Positions 25,589 to 36,067 of a stretch of 64,000 bases of DNA are shown here, piece by piece. Numbering within the stretch: position 1 is the stretch's first letter; every line of letters starts with the position of its first letter. The notes below the pieces were generated by a model that saw only the letters and a program-made list of their open reading frames with translations, searched no databases and was not told the DNA's origin. Position numbers and translations under genes: made by a program. The stretch lies in contig NC_091273.1 of assembly GCF_042100115.1 (NCBI RefSeq), forward strand, positions 3,100,001 to 3,164,000. The letters run 5' to 3'. The DNA comes from Alternaria dauci. Its lineage: Eukaryota; Ascomycota; Dothideomycetes; Pleosporales; Pleosporaceae.

Positions 25589-26342
25589 GGTGCTCGGGGT
25601 AGTGAAGATTCGGAGTTGTGAAGATTCAGAGTAGGTATCTACCTAGGTAGGTAGTGATTCAAGAGCATTCTACTTTTCATATGCTCATCAAGACGAAGAA
25701 GCCCAGCGAACTTTTCAAACTTATATTCTGCGTTCGCATAAATCTAAATCAGAGAGCGTCCCGCTGCTTGTCACCTTACTTACAGCCGCACCGTCAGCCC
25801 ATGCATTGCCCGAATCCCCGCCGGGTACCATGCCCGTGCTACGAGTCGTGTCCGAGGTCGTCCAATTTACTGATATCTTGGTGGTCTGGAAAACCGATGG
25901 CCAGAGCGGATGGCCAAACTTTGACCAGAATCTTTGAATGCCCATGCTGCGTTGGATTTCGGTCTCAAAGCCCACTGGCTGGACCCCTAATCCGCCTACT
26001 CATCTTTGTGCATAGACTTTGCGCTAGTTCCTCCTTGACGCAATACGAACGTAGCGAACCCGATAGGCGTGCATGGCCCGGCTGCAAGGACCACCTGGGC
26101 GTGGATGACGTGAAGCTAGGAACGATAACCGACGCCGCGGATAAGCCACTCTCCGTGCAATAGTATGCATAAGTCTACAGCTGAAAGTGGTAATCGACGT
26201 GGAAAGTTTCGCCTAATGTACAGGTGGTAGCGCGAACGGTGAGAGAGCGCGCCACCAACGCATGGGCCCAGTAAGACACTGAGTATTCCTCGTCGAACAA
26301 CTCTCTTTACATCAATGTTGCTTTGCTTTACTTATCCTTGAT

Positions 26343-26357
26343 TTGTGTATGAGTTAT
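26343..26357 (+). repeat. 15-bp direct repeat, copy 1
   Basis: TTGTGTATGAGTTAT; an identical copy lies 243 bases downstream. The flanks differ, so this may be chance. Confidence 0.4.
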
Positions 26358-26585
26358 TCAAATGACACTGTGATAAATCGCGGTAAAGGTGTGTTTCCCA
26401 AACACCTGGCTTTACTGCATGCAGCTGTATAAATATTTCGAAAACAGATAGGTTAAAACAAAGCCCTGAACGTCATGCGGTTCTGGAGAGTCGCGGCGGG
26501 ACTCGACGTTGGGAAGAAGAGGAGTTTTCTAGACACGCATCAGCGCACTGTAGTTTGACGACAAGGAATGACATGATGTACCAAC

Positions 26586-26600
26586 TTGTGTATGAGTTAT
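26586..26600 (+). repeat. 15-bp direct repeat, copy 2
   Basis: Identical to the copy at 26343-26357. Confidence 0.4.
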
Positions 26601-26994
26601 AACATGAGGATACATTTGATTGCTTTGATTGCTTTTTATGGCCCATGCGTTTCAGAGCGCGCTATCGTACCGTTCGTTTGACCCACAACGCCTGTACGTA
26701 ATTTACTGCACCACGCACCGTGGACGGAATGATAGGCCCGTCCGGGTGGCTGTCCCCAAAAGCTGGAGGCTTGCCGTAGCGTGGCAGCCCTGGAGACTAG
26801 CAGCTTGGCGATTGTGCGATTGCGCAAAACAGCGCTCGATCGCGTTCGCGCCCAGCTTCCAGCTCCAACCTACTTGGCTATTCCACGAGAGTGTAAAGTC
26901 GGTTTTTCAGGCTCCTGGGAGGCCTAATGTGTCGCGATAATCATTGGGTTTGAGCTTTAGGGAACTGTTGATTGTGTGTATCTACTTGCCTATT

Positions 26995-27476
26995 CTAATC
27001 CTGTTTAGTAACCCCATAGTACTTCATGTCGTAAATGATAGCTGAGCACCCATTGTCCTGATCCGAGAACATCTGAATCGGGAACGAAGTACCGCATTGC
27101 TCGGTTTCAGTCAAGGACAAGAATGTCCCTGAAATTGGCTGCCAATCGATCGATTTCACCACGATACCGTCCCTGAATCCGATGGGTGCGCATGGCTGAG
27201 TCTCGCCGTCGTCTCCGCCGCATCGCGTGCCGAGGAGGTCCTCGCAGCCGACGTCTCGGTACCAGGAAATGCACCATGTGTCTCTCTTCTCCACAGGGTT
27301 CGCGGGTTCGCGGGAGACGAGAGATTCCGCGGTGGTAAGACTGGAGGGGATCTGTTAGTTGCTGCGGATAGGAGTGTATTTCTTCTCTTCGGATAAACTC
27401 ACCTAGTGGGCACGGCAAGCGTGGTGGCAGCAAGGCATGCGAGTAGCGCTGCCTGAAGCGAGGTAGATGAAAGCAT
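26995..27476 (-). CDS. Small secreted cysteine-rich protein with Kex2-like site
   Basis: Unrecognised secreted protein of 139 residues. Exons 27476-27403 and 27340-26995 flank a 62-bp intron (GTGAGT to CTCCAG). The signal peptide (MLSSTSLQAALLACLAATTLA) is followed by a short pro-region (VPTSLTTAESLVSREPANPV) ending in Lys-Arg, a Kex2-type cleavage site. The mature protein of about 95 residues starts DTWCISWYRDVGCEDLLG and has six cysteines. Six cysteines and a pro-region are common in secreted fungal effectors and antimicrobial-like proteins, but I see no named family. A TATA-like box lies about 140 bp upstream. It stands alone between large intergenic stretches. Confidence 0.75.
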
Positions 27477-28534
27477 GATGAAAATAGGTAGAGGCTTGGA
27501 TTTGAGATGTTTTGATGAAGAAGATGTGATCGAGTAACTCGCCAATGATGGTGATGAGATGTTGTTCAGATGAGATGTTGTTGAGATGGTATGTAGAGGA
27601 GTTGGGAGGACGGTATTTATGTCGCACTCAGCGGAGCTCACATCACAGCCTCAATATCAATTGATATCATGATCTTGTCATGGTACAAGTCCATTCGGCA
27701 ACAACATCCGATGCTGAATCAACCGTAGGGATCCCAAGGCGTTTCCGCCCCGCGCTTGCAAGTCTGTCGATGCCTTAAGCATTCATGATCTGCCATTCAC
27801 CTACCTTTTCAGACGTGTTGTAGCTCCAAAAAAAACTTCGGTCGTCTTCTTGCAAGCTAAAATTACGCCCCAGGAGCTTCTGTGATAGGCGTCCAGTTTT
27901 TCGTTTAGGTCTGACTGTGCTAACGGCCGTAGAAGCTTGTTCGGATGTCATGTCGCATCAGTCGAGGGTGAACGGCAATGAAAGGAATTAGCATGCTGTG
28001 TCGATATCAAGGTACTGAGTACATGTGTTGAGGTTGCGATTGTTGTTGTCTACGAGTGAGGTTGGGGCCATAGTATCGACAGGGATAGGCTGACGGATTC
28101 GCAGCATGTAGCTAAATTTGGACATTAGCTGGTCTGCGCTGCTCGCCAACGGGCGTGGGTAATACTCGGTCTGTGTCGTGGCAGTACAGTACAAGTGACA
28201 TTAAGGCCTCCCATCCGCTCAGATATAGACAAGCAGTGTACTGGATGATTAGTAACTAGGTGGTTGACTACCAGCGAGTCCGTGCTATTGTATATTTTCG
28301 ACTTCTTGCTCATTGCCAGGACAAGACGGAGAGAAAACTACCTAGGATGGTCGTAGCAGTCCGCCATGCAAGGCGAGAACCGGTGTGACAGAAGAGGAGG
28401 CGAGCAATTGCTTCAATTTTTGTGTATCGTCGAATGTGTTGGAGGATGAAAATCTATCATTTTCGTATATCGTGAGAACCAATGGTGCATCCGCCTGTAA
28501 CGCCAACTCCAATGCATATTTAGTCTTATCCACT
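27477..28534. other. Intergenic between secreted protein and FGAM synthase
   Basis: About 1.06 kb with the secreted protein promoter at the left and the 3' side of the purine gene at the right. Nothing else recognised. Confidence 0.55.
27613..27620 (-). promoter_or_regulatory. TATA-like box of the Kex2-site secreted protein gene
   Basis: ATAAATAC on the minus strand about 140 bases upstream of the ATG at 27476. Confidence 0.4.
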
Positions 28535-31500
28535 TTAACCGACCCACCGCCTAGCACTCTTGAACATGCGCGACCACGGGCCGAGCTCACCCCATCCCTC
28601 TGTATCCCGTGGGATGTAGCTGCCCACCTCCTTTAAGATGGCTCGCTCTGGGTGCGGCATGAGCGCCAACACCCTTCCATCGGTGCTCCTCACACCGGTG
28701 ATACCCATTGGACTGCCGTTGGGGTTGTATGGGTACGTCTCGGTCGGCTTCCCGTAGTTGTCGACGTAGCGGAGGGAGACGAGGTTCTCGTTGTACAGGG
28801 TCTGTGGGTTGGAAACAGAAGAAGCCGAGCTGGAGAAGTGAGCGCGTCCCTCGCCGTGCGCGGTGACGACGGGAAATTTGGACCCGGCCATGCCGTGCAA
28901 GAAGACGGACGGTGGTGTGTTGGGTCCCTTGGGGTCGAGCACTTCGACCATGCAGACACGCGCCTCGTACTGCTCGGATGCGTTGCGTTCAAAGCTCGGC
29001 CATAGCTCTGCACCAGGAATGAGCTCTTTGAGCTTGCTCAGGAACTGGCAACCGTTGCAGACACCAAGAGCAAAGGTATCTGGGCGGTTGAAGAAGGTCT
29101 GGAACTCTTTGCGTGTATTGGGGTGCAAGAGGACGGACTTTGCCCAACCTTGACCTGCACCGAGCACATCACCGTAGGAGAAACCACCGCAAGCTGCGAG
29201 ACCCACGAATCCGGCGAGTGAAACACGTGAAGAAATGATGTCAGTCATGTGTACGTCAATGGCAGTGAATCCGGCTTGGTGGAAAGCGAATGCCATCTCG
29301 GCTTGACCATTGACGCCTTCCTCGCGAAGAATGGCCACGCGAGGCTTGGCGGTGAAAGGTGACTTGAGGTTAGACATAAAGGGCAGGATGTTTTCAGCAG
29401 GTTTGAAGGTGAGATTGTACGAGAGACCAGGGTCCTTGTCGTCGAGGATGTTCTTGAATTCGGTGTCGGCGCAAGCAGGGTTGTCGCGAAGCTTCTGCAT
29501 CCGGTATGAGGTCTCTGCCCAGCGCTGCTGAAGCTTCTGGCGGGTGTTTCGGTAAATGCATCGAGTGCCGACGTAAAAGGAAACGTCTTGTTTCGGCGCT
29601 TCTGCAACGCGACCGATCTTCTTGATCATGCCCGGTGGTGGTCCGCAAGTCGCGAAACAGCGGTTGAAGGCGACCTCGTCCTTCTTCCTGACCTGGAAAA
29701 CAGCTCCGAGCTCTTCGTTAAACATCGTTTCCAGGACGTCCTTGGGCTCGCTCGACGAAGCGACGCCATCCAGCATAATTTCAACACCGCATCGCCCGGC
29801 AAAGGCCATCTCAACGAGGGTTGTGAAGAGACCACCGTCAGACCTGTCGTGGTAGGCAAGGACGATTCCGGAGTCATGGAGTTGTTCGATAGCATCAAAG
29901 TAGTCCTTGATGACATCGGCATCGTACACATCAGGCGCTTCGTCGCCGACCTGCCCGAATGTCTGTGCCAAGGCAGAGCCACCCATGTGCTTCTTGCCCG
30001 CTGCCAGGTCGACAAACATAAGGATCGTCTCACCAACATCTTCGACTCTTTCCAGGGCGGGCGTCCAGGTTCGGTCGATGCGGTTGACAGGTGCAAACGC
30101 CGTAATGACGAGCGACATGGGTGCAGTGACTTCCTTGGCCTCGCCGTTGTCTGACCACTTCATCTTCATGCTCATCGAGTCCTTACCGACGGGAATAGAT
30201 ATACCGAGCTTAGGGCAAAGATCCATGCCGATGGCCTCAACAGCCTCGTACAGAGCTGCGCCCTCGCCTGGATGACTGCTTGCGGACATCCAGTTAGCCG
30301 AAAGTCGGACTCTGGCAAGCCTATCGAAGAGGCTCGCTGCGGCAATGTTCATAAGAGATTCTGCCACAGCCATCCTGGCAGATGCCGCTGGCGAGATGAG
30401 CGCCAGTGTGGGCTTCTCACCCATAGTCATAGCCTCGCCAGTCTTTACGCCAGCCAGCAGCGATGTAGCTGTTACCGATACATCCGCCACTGGGGTCTGC
30501 CACTTGCCAACCATCTGGTCGCGAGCGGTAAGACCACCGACTGTCCGATCTCCAATGGTAATCAAGAAAGACTTGGACCCTACGGCTGGTAGAGTGAGAA
30601 CTCGGTCTACAGCCTCGGCGATCAAGCCATCCTTGGGCGTGTCAGGAATGCACATTGACAGGCTGCTGTCAAAGGCAGGAAGCCTCAGCTTGCGGGTCTC
30701 CACGATGCGGGACATCTTTGGCGGCTTTCCGAAGAGTGTGGCCATTGGAAGGTCGATGGGTGTAGGATTCACCTTCGAGTCCCTGTCGTTCAAGACCAGA
30801 CGCTGCTCTTTGGTGGCTTTGCCAACAACAGAGTAGCCGCATCGTTCTCGGTTGCAGATGCGCTTGAACAGGTCGAGTTGATCAGGACTGACTGCAAGCA
30901 CATAGCGCTCTTGAGCCTCACAACACCATATTTGCAGTGGGCTCATGCTCTTGTCGACGTTGTCGATCTCGCGTAGCTCAAAGATGGCACCAAGGCCAGA
31001 ATCGTGGACAAGCTCGGGAAGTGCGTTTGACAGACCTCCAGCTCCGACGTCGTGGATGAAGAGAATGGGGTTTTTGTCGCCCATTGAGCGACATGTGTCG
31101 ATGACTTCTTGCGCGCGTCTCTGGACTTCGGGGTTGCCTCGCTGCACACTGGCAAAGTCAAGGTCGACCTTGCCCTCGCCAGATTGGATGCTGGAAGCTG
31201 CACCGCCACCAAGACCGATAAGCATGGCGGGTCCACCGATGACGAGGAGATGCGAACCAGCCGGTACGACATCCGGGTCCTTGAGCGCGTGCTGCGGCCT
31301 GACCGTTCCAACACCGCCAGCTAGCATGATAGGCTTGTGGTAGCCTCGTAGCTCTGACTCCTTCTCGTTTGTGAAGACGCGCATAAGCATGGTGCGGAAG
31401 TAGCCGGTGGTGCATGGGCGACCGAACTCGTTGTTGAACTGGGCGCTGCCGATGGGCGCCTCGAGCATGATGTCCTGGGCACTGGCGATGTGCGAAGGCT

Positions 31501-32635
31501 TTCCGACGTCCTTCAGCTCCCATGGGCGCTCAAAGCCCTCGATGTTCAGGTCAGACACAGTGAAGCCTGCCAGCCCAGCCTTGGGCTTGGAACCACGTCC
31601 GACAGCTCCCTCGTCTCGGATCTCACCTCCAGAGCCGGTAGCAGCTCCCGGGAATGGCGACACGGCGGTCGGGTGGTTGTGCGTCTCGACCTTGCAGAGG
31701 ATGTGCACCGTCTCCTTGGTGCCGTGCCACTCGCCCGTGAGGTCGTTGGGCGCCCAGAAACTGGCCTCCTCGCCGTTCAGGACGGCAGCGTTGTCGCTGT
31801 ATGCGCTGACGACGTGGCTGGGGTTCTTCTGGTGCGTGTTGCGGATCATGCCGAACAGCGACATGGGCTTGCGCATGCCGTCGACGGTGAAGTCGGCATT
31901 GAACTGCTTGTGGCGGCAGTGCTCCGAGTTGACCTGGGCGAACATGAACAGCTCGACGTCGACCGGGCCCCTCTTGAGCTCCTGCGTGTAGGCCTCGACG
32001 AGATAGTCAATCTCCGACTTGTCCATGGCCAGGCCGAGCTCGCGGTTGGCGTGGTCGAGGGCGGCGTGGGCGCTGCTGTACTCGTCGAACTGGATCGTCG
32101 TCGCCTGGGCGGGCTCGCCCTCGCCGAAGATGGCATCGAGGTCCGGGGCGGTGCGGCTGATGGTCTGCGTCATGCGGTCGTAGAGGTGGTCGCGGTTGGG
32201 GATCTCGTCGGCGGCGAGGGTGCGGTCGAAGGTGGCGGCGATGACCATGCCGCGCTCGACGCGCTTGACGGCGTTCTCGAGCGTGCATGTGCGCGCAATC
32301 ATGGAGGCGAGGGAGCTCCATGGCGATATGGTGCCGGCGCGCGGGCAGACGTAGAAGAGGACCGTGTTGGCGTCGCGAGGTTCGCCGCCGCGGTGGACGG
32401 CGTCGAGGAGGGCGTGGGCGAGGCGGTCGTCGCTGGCGGGGTACTCGCCATAGTGGAGGAGCTGCTGCAGTGTCTTGAGCTCCTCGTCGCTGAGCGGCTT
32501 GAGGGGGTTGACAAAGTGCACCCACAGCGAGCGCACTTCGGTTGCGCCAATGGCCTGGGCGAGGCGCTGCAGCCGGAAGTCGGAGTAGGCCGACGAGCCC
32601 GGGAGGATGAGATAGGGGTCCTCGTTTGACGCCAT
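28535..32635 (-). CDS. ADE6: Phosphoribosylformylglycinamidine synthase (FGAM synthase, EC 6.3.5.3)
   Basis: Cytosolic enzyme of de novo purine synthesis that converts FGAR plus glutamine and ATP to FGAM. Single exon of 1366 residues, matching the large eukaryotic/PurL form. Order: N-terminal PurS-like domain (from MASNEDPYLILPG), the FGAM-synthase linker, two AIRS-type ATP-grasp-like halves (KVETHNHPTAVSPFPGAATG; HDVGAGGLSNALPELVHD), and a C-terminal class-I glutamine amidotransferase. The amidotransferase triad is visible: Cys1193 (LGVCNGCQ), His1328 and Glu1330 (MPHPERA). The open frame extends 14 codons upstream without an ATG, so the start is the ATG at 32635. GC is visibly higher at the 5' end (coding for the N-terminal third) than in neighbours. 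The gene symbol follows the yeast name. Confidence 0.97.
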   Translation of the reverse strand: MASNEDPYLILPGSSAYSDFRLQRLAQAIGATEVRSLWVHFVNPLKPLSDEELKTLQQLLHYGEYPASDDRLAHALLDAVHRGGEPRDANTVLFYVCPRAGTISPWSSLASMIARTCTLENAVKRVERGMVIAATFDRTLAADEIPNRDHLYDRMTQTISRTAPDLDAIFGEGEPAQATTIQFDEYSSAHAALDHANRELGLAMDKSEIDYLVEAYTQELKRGPVDVELFMFAQVNSEHCRHKQFNADFTVDGMRKPMSLFGMIRNTHQKNPSHVVSAYSDNAAVLNGEEASFWAPNDLTGEWHGTKETVHILCKVETHNHPTAVSPFPGAATGSGGEIRDEGAVGRGSKPKAGLAGFTVSDLNIEGFERPWELKDVGKPSHIASAQDIMLEAPIGSAQFNNEFGRPCTTGYFRTMLMRVFTNEKESELRGYHKPIMLAGGVGTVRPQHALKDPDVVPAGSHLLVIGGPAMLIGLGGGAASSIQSGEGKVDLDFASVQRGNPEVQRRAQEVIDTCRSMGDKNPILFIHDVGAGGLSNALPELVHDSGLGAIFELREIDNVDKSMSPLQIWCCEAQERYVLAVSPDQLDLFKRICNRERCGYSVVGKATKEQRLVLNDRDSKVNPTPIDLPMATLFGKPPKMSRIVETRKLRLPAFDSSLSMCIPDTPKDGLIAEAVDRVLTLPAVGSKSFLITIGDRTVGGLTARDQMVGKWQTPVADVSVTATSLLAGVKTGEAMTMGEKPTLALISPAASARMAVAESLMNIAAASLFDRLARVRLSANWMSASSHPGEGAALYEAVEAIGMDLCPKLGISIPVGKDSMSMKMKWSDNGEAKEVTAPMSLVITAFAPVNRIDRTWTPALERVEDVGETILMFVDLAAGKKHMGGSALAQTFGQVGDEAPDVYDADVIKDYFDAIEQLHDSGIVLAYHDRSDGGLFTTLVEMAFAGRCGVEIMLDGVASSSEPKDVLETMFNEELGAVFQVRKKDEVAFNRCFATCGPPPGMIKKIGRVAEAPKQDVSFYVGTRCIYRNTRQKLQQRWAETSYRMQKLRDNPACADTEFKNILDDKDPGLSYNLTFKPAENILPFMSNLKSPFTAKPRVAILREEGVNGQAEMAFAFHQAGFTAIDVHMTDIISSRVSLAGFVGLAACGGFSYGDVLGAGQGWAKSVLLHPNTRKEFQTFFNRPDTFALGVCNGCQFLSKLKELIPGAELWPSFERNASEQYEARVCMVEVLDPKGPNTPPSVFLHGMAGSKFPVVTAHGEGRAHFSSSASSVSNPQTLYNENLVSLRYVDNYGKPTETYPYNPNGSPMGITGVRSTDGRVLALMPHPERAILKEVGSYIPRDTEGWGELGPWSRMFKSARRWVG

Positions 32636-33284
32636 CTTGACTGACGCCTGGTCGGATTGTTCGAGTCGATATCGCACGTGTCCGAAGACAAGACAAGACG
32701 AGAGCGATCACGGCCGCCGTCACTGGGGATGGCGGGGGAGGGGAAACTTTACAAAAAAAATCGGCGCGCGTCACTGCCGCCGCCGCATCCCTGTCCTCCG
32801 CCGCCGCAGACTCCATAGAGCGCAACCTCTCGCTTTAGTGTCCATTAGACACGACGCGATTGCGCAAATCTCCTGCATGTCTCCGGCTGTGGTGCGAGCT
32901 CCCACCATCTCTGCTTCTGTGCTTTCAGAAGCTATCGCGACGTCTACCACGATGAGTGCGACCACACGTGTTTCTCTCCTGGCCCGACATCGCAATCATG
33001 TACAGCCCGGTTGAGAAAACCACATCTTAACGGCAGCCTCGCGGGAAACGCTCTACACAATATCAAAGTACAATGGCCTCTTTGCTGGTTTGACGTTGTC
33101 GGCTACAACCGGCACCCGTTGACCAATGTCCATACGCGCATTCGATTGCATGGCATGAGTTAGCGTGGCAGTATCAACTACCAAAACACCCAATTACAGT
33201 CGCAAAGTAGATAAGACATCAGCGTTTGTCCCTCCTTCACTTCTTGTACGTACCATCATTCCCGAGCCAGATTGAACATCCTCA
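32636..33284. promoter_or_regulatory. Divergent intergenic region between FGAM synthase and D-amino-acid oxidase
   Basis: 649 bases with both promoters. An A8 run lies at the 3' end of the line around 32753-32760 and GC-rich triplet-like stretches sit just downstream. I see no gene and no named site. Confidence 0.5.
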
Positions 33285-34393
33285 ATGCCCAGACACATCG
33301 CCATCGCCGGTGCCGGTATCACAGGCCTCGCGTGTGCCTACCTGCTCTCGGAGGCAGGCAACAGAATCACCATTGTAGCGCGAAACTTTTATGGCGACAA
33401 TTCCACTGAATGGGCTAGTCCATGGTCAGTCAGCTGTGGCTTCGACTTCCATCACGTGTCACTGACCTGGTCGACATTTACAGGGCAGGTGCCCTCCTAG
33501 CACCACATCCTAATACTGGGTCCAACGACCTACAACTAGCATCACTCAACTTCTACAGACACATTTTGAGATCCGTCCCGGAAAGTGGGGTAAAGGTTAG
33601 CTGCCTTCAAGTCTGGTCGAACAGTTACTGAGCCCAGAGTAAGAGTGTTCGCATAATCGAATACTACGACGATAGGCCCCGAACAGCACCTGTGTGGTAC
33701 AGATCTCATATGCAAAACTTCCAAATCCTCCCAGAATCTCAACTTCCGCCCGGCGTCACACTAGGCTACTCTTACGACGGACTCGTCGTCAACCCAAACG
33801 ACATCCTCCCCTGGCTAACGGCTAACCTCCGGAGCCGGGGAGTCAAGTTCATCCATCAAACTTTATCCTCCATACAGGATCTGCGAGACCTAACTGCGGC
33901 AGATGTATTCGTGAACGCCACCGGGCTAGGCGCACGAGACCTTGCAACTGACCCCAGTGTCTACGGCGTCCGCGGTCAAACCATGTTTGTCGACTGCGCA
34001 ACCGCTGGGAGATCTTCTCTGCTTGACCAGGCAACCCTACACCAAGGCTCTCACTACACGTATTGTATTCCCCGCTCGTCAAATGGCGGCATTATCTTGG
34101 GTGGCGTCAGTCAACCGTCCAACACCCAACCCCAGCCAGACAGAAGTTTACGACTGGACATTCTTGAACGAGTCAACATGATGACGAATGGGAGATTTGA
34201 CTGGGTCGATCTAAATAAGCATGGCGAGGACATCGTGGGATTCCGACCTGCGAGAGAAGGGGGATTGAGAGTAGAGAGAGAGGGCGATGTAGTGCATGCG
34301 TATGGCGCTGGGGGGTTAGGGTATCTCTATGCTTTTGGGGTCGCGGGAAGGGTGAAGGAACTTGTCGAGGAAAGCTTCAAGGCGAAGTTGTGA
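33285..34393 (+). CDS. D-amino-acid oxidase
   Basis: FAD enzyme that oxidises D-amino acids to 2-oxo (or cyclic imino) acids with ammonia and hydrogen peroxide. Exons: 33285-33424, 33484-33595, 33638-34393. The first intron has a GTCAGT donor; its removal restores the family motif STEWASPWAGALLAPH. The second intron could instead start at 33590 (GTAAAG), giving 333 rather than 335 residues; both keep phase. FAD motif IAIAGAGITGLACAYLL is at the N-terminus. Other marks are the NATGLGARDL stretch, GGIILGG, and the C-terminal DAAO signature with GFRPAREGGLRVERE and HAYGAGGLGYLYAFG. The C-terminus (KAKL) resembles a degenerate peroxisomal PTS1 (SKL-type); targeting is uncertain. It is convergent with an ornithine cyclodeaminase-family gene 127 bp away. 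Confidence 0.92.
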
Positions 34394-34520
34394 ATAGAAT
34401 ACATGCCAGCCATAGATTGAGTCTAAAGTAAGTTGGATGTAAAGGACTACATTCCATCTCCAAGCCTCTCAACTTCATTACTACCGTATCAGCCGACACA
34501 CTCATCTGTTCCTGACCAGC

Positions 34521-35606
34521 TCAAAAGCTGTCCAGATGTACACCCACGCCCTTTGTCGCCGCCAAATCCATCAGGGCCTTCCCAATCGCGATATCCATGA
34601 TACCCACTCCAACACTCTTGTACACCACAAACCCTTCCTCAAGCCACTTCTGCACACCTTCGTCCTTTCTCAACTCGTCCACTCTCCCCGCCTCGAGCAT
34701 CTGTTCTGGTTTCAATCCAGCCGCCACCAGTTCCCCAGCCTCATCCATGCATCCCTTGATACTGTCGACTGTGATAGACCCTCGATGCACCTGAGACGCA
34801 AAAGGACCGGAGGGGTTGGCAATGTGCTTGAGCAGTCCAGGGTCAATCTCCTGCATGTCCAGACGATAGGAGCCAATTGCAGAGATGAATCTGGATTTAC
34901 CAAGGCCGGAGTCGGACACAAGGTATGAGGCGGGGAACAAGGGAGATGTGCTGGGTGTCGTGCAGAACATGACATCTGCTTCTGTAATCAAGTCTTCCAG
35001 ACCAACTTCCTTCCCTTCAAAGATCTCCATCTTGATATGTGGTCCCACTCTCGACTGTATGAGCGAGTCTACCAGGTCCTGTGCTCTTGCACTGGATCGG
35101 TTGACAACCGTAATCTTCCTGATGTCTTCTCCTTTGAGAAGAACAGCAAGGCGTATGTGCCACTCCGCCTGCTTCCCCGCTCCAAACACAACAATCTTCT
35201 CCGTCTTCTTCCGGTATCGATACAACAACATACTCCCCAGCGCCGTCCTGAATGCCGTCAACTCCGCTGCGTTCAACACGCCTACAGCCTGCCCCAACTC
35301 ATCGCAAATCGTAAGCACACTTCGCAACGCAGGCTTGGGCTTCTCTCCTGGCGGGGGAGTCTGAGATGGTGCGACACCGACTATCTTCACGCCGATGGAG
35401 GATGGTGTTGTTGCGGGCATGAAGAGGCTGACTTGGCCATTTGGTCGCGTGACATTGGCGCGGTGTGGTTGGTAGGGAAGTTCATCGTTGCAAGAGTAGT
35501 GTGTTAGAGCTTGGTTGAGAGCTGACGCCAGTTCCTGGACGTCTGATTGAGAAATGTTGTGGAGGAGGTTTTGAACGTCAGCATCCGAGAGGACGATGAA
35601 AGTCAT
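34521..35606 (-). CDS. Ornithine cyclodeaminase / mu-crystallin family protein
   Basis: Single-exon protein of 361 residues. The family covers ornithine cyclodeaminase (ornithine to proline), ketimine reductases (mu-crystallin) and alanine dehydrogenases. The NAD(P)-binding motif is VVFGAGKQAEWHIRLAV near residue 163. Other landmarks are the substrate-side PNGQVSLFMPATTPSSIGVK, ELTAFRTALGSMLLY, TITEADVMFCTTPS-like text (ITEADVMFCTTPST), FISAIGSYRLDMQEID, and VYKSVGVGIMDIAIGKAL. Which reaction it runs cannot be read from sequence. Its neighbour, a D-amino-acid oxidase, makes cyclic ketimines from D-proline or D-lysine, which is a natural substrate link (see findings). Confidence 0.9.
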   Translation of the reverse strand: MTFIVLSDADVQNLLHNISQSDVQELASALNQALTHYSCNDELPYQPHRANVTRPNGQVSLFMPATTPSSIGVKIVGVAPSQTPPPGEKPKPALRSVLTICDELGQAVGVLNAAELTAFRTALGSMLLYRYRKKTEKIVVFGAGKQAEWHIRLAVLLKGEDIRKITVVNRSSARAQDLVDSLIQSRVGPHIKMEIFEGKEVGLEDLITEADVMFCTTPSTSPLFPASYLVSDSGLGKSRFISAIGSYRLDMQEIDPGLLKHIANPSGPFASQVHRGSITVDSIKGCMDEAGELVAAGLKPEQMLEAGRVDELRKDEGVQKWLEEGFVVYKSVGVGIMDIAIGKALMDLAATKGVGVHLDSF

Positions 35607-36067
35607 GGTGGTTGGCAGAAGGGCCGAATTCAGCGAGACGATCAGTCCGATATCATCCGGTAGTTTACTTCTTTTACAGTCGATGACCTTTGCATTCCTT
35701 CAGTGATGGATGTCTGACCTCTAGTTGTCTTCCGTTCTCGACCGATGTCGGTGCGCTTCCCTGTTGCCTGGTGTTGATCTTCCTGCGATACGCGGAAATG
35801 CTTGCCTACGGGTATCGTCGGCCCATCAACCCCACCATACCTTACGACGGTGGGCAGCGAATGAGCGGTTCAGCAACATACTACGGATCAAGAGTAGACA
35901 TCTGAGTGCGCAACTACCCACTTTGCTTTTTCCACATCTTGTCACGAGTATTGTGTCCGATTGTTGACTCAGACGCAATGCTCTTGCTACATCTGCTCGT
36001 TGTCAAGCTGATGATTCGCAAAACGCCATCCACCCAACGACCTGTTGGACAATAGCATTGCCTCAGC
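35607..36067. other. Intergenic, 461 bp
   Basis: Upstream of the cyclodeaminase-like gene and downstream of the kinase-like gene. No coding frame or named element seen. Confidence 0.55.

Larger units (their letters stand above)
25589..26994. other. Intergenic 1.4 kb with a short direct repeat
   Basis: No supported gene. Open frames of 60-170 codons lack motifs. A 15-base direct repeat occurs at 26343-26357 and 26586-26600. Confidence 0.55.

Noticed and set aside
31490..32629. 379-codon plus-strand frame opposite FGAM synthase
   Set aside because: Val/Glu/Arg/Gly-rich shadow of the GC-rich 5' part of the purine gene.
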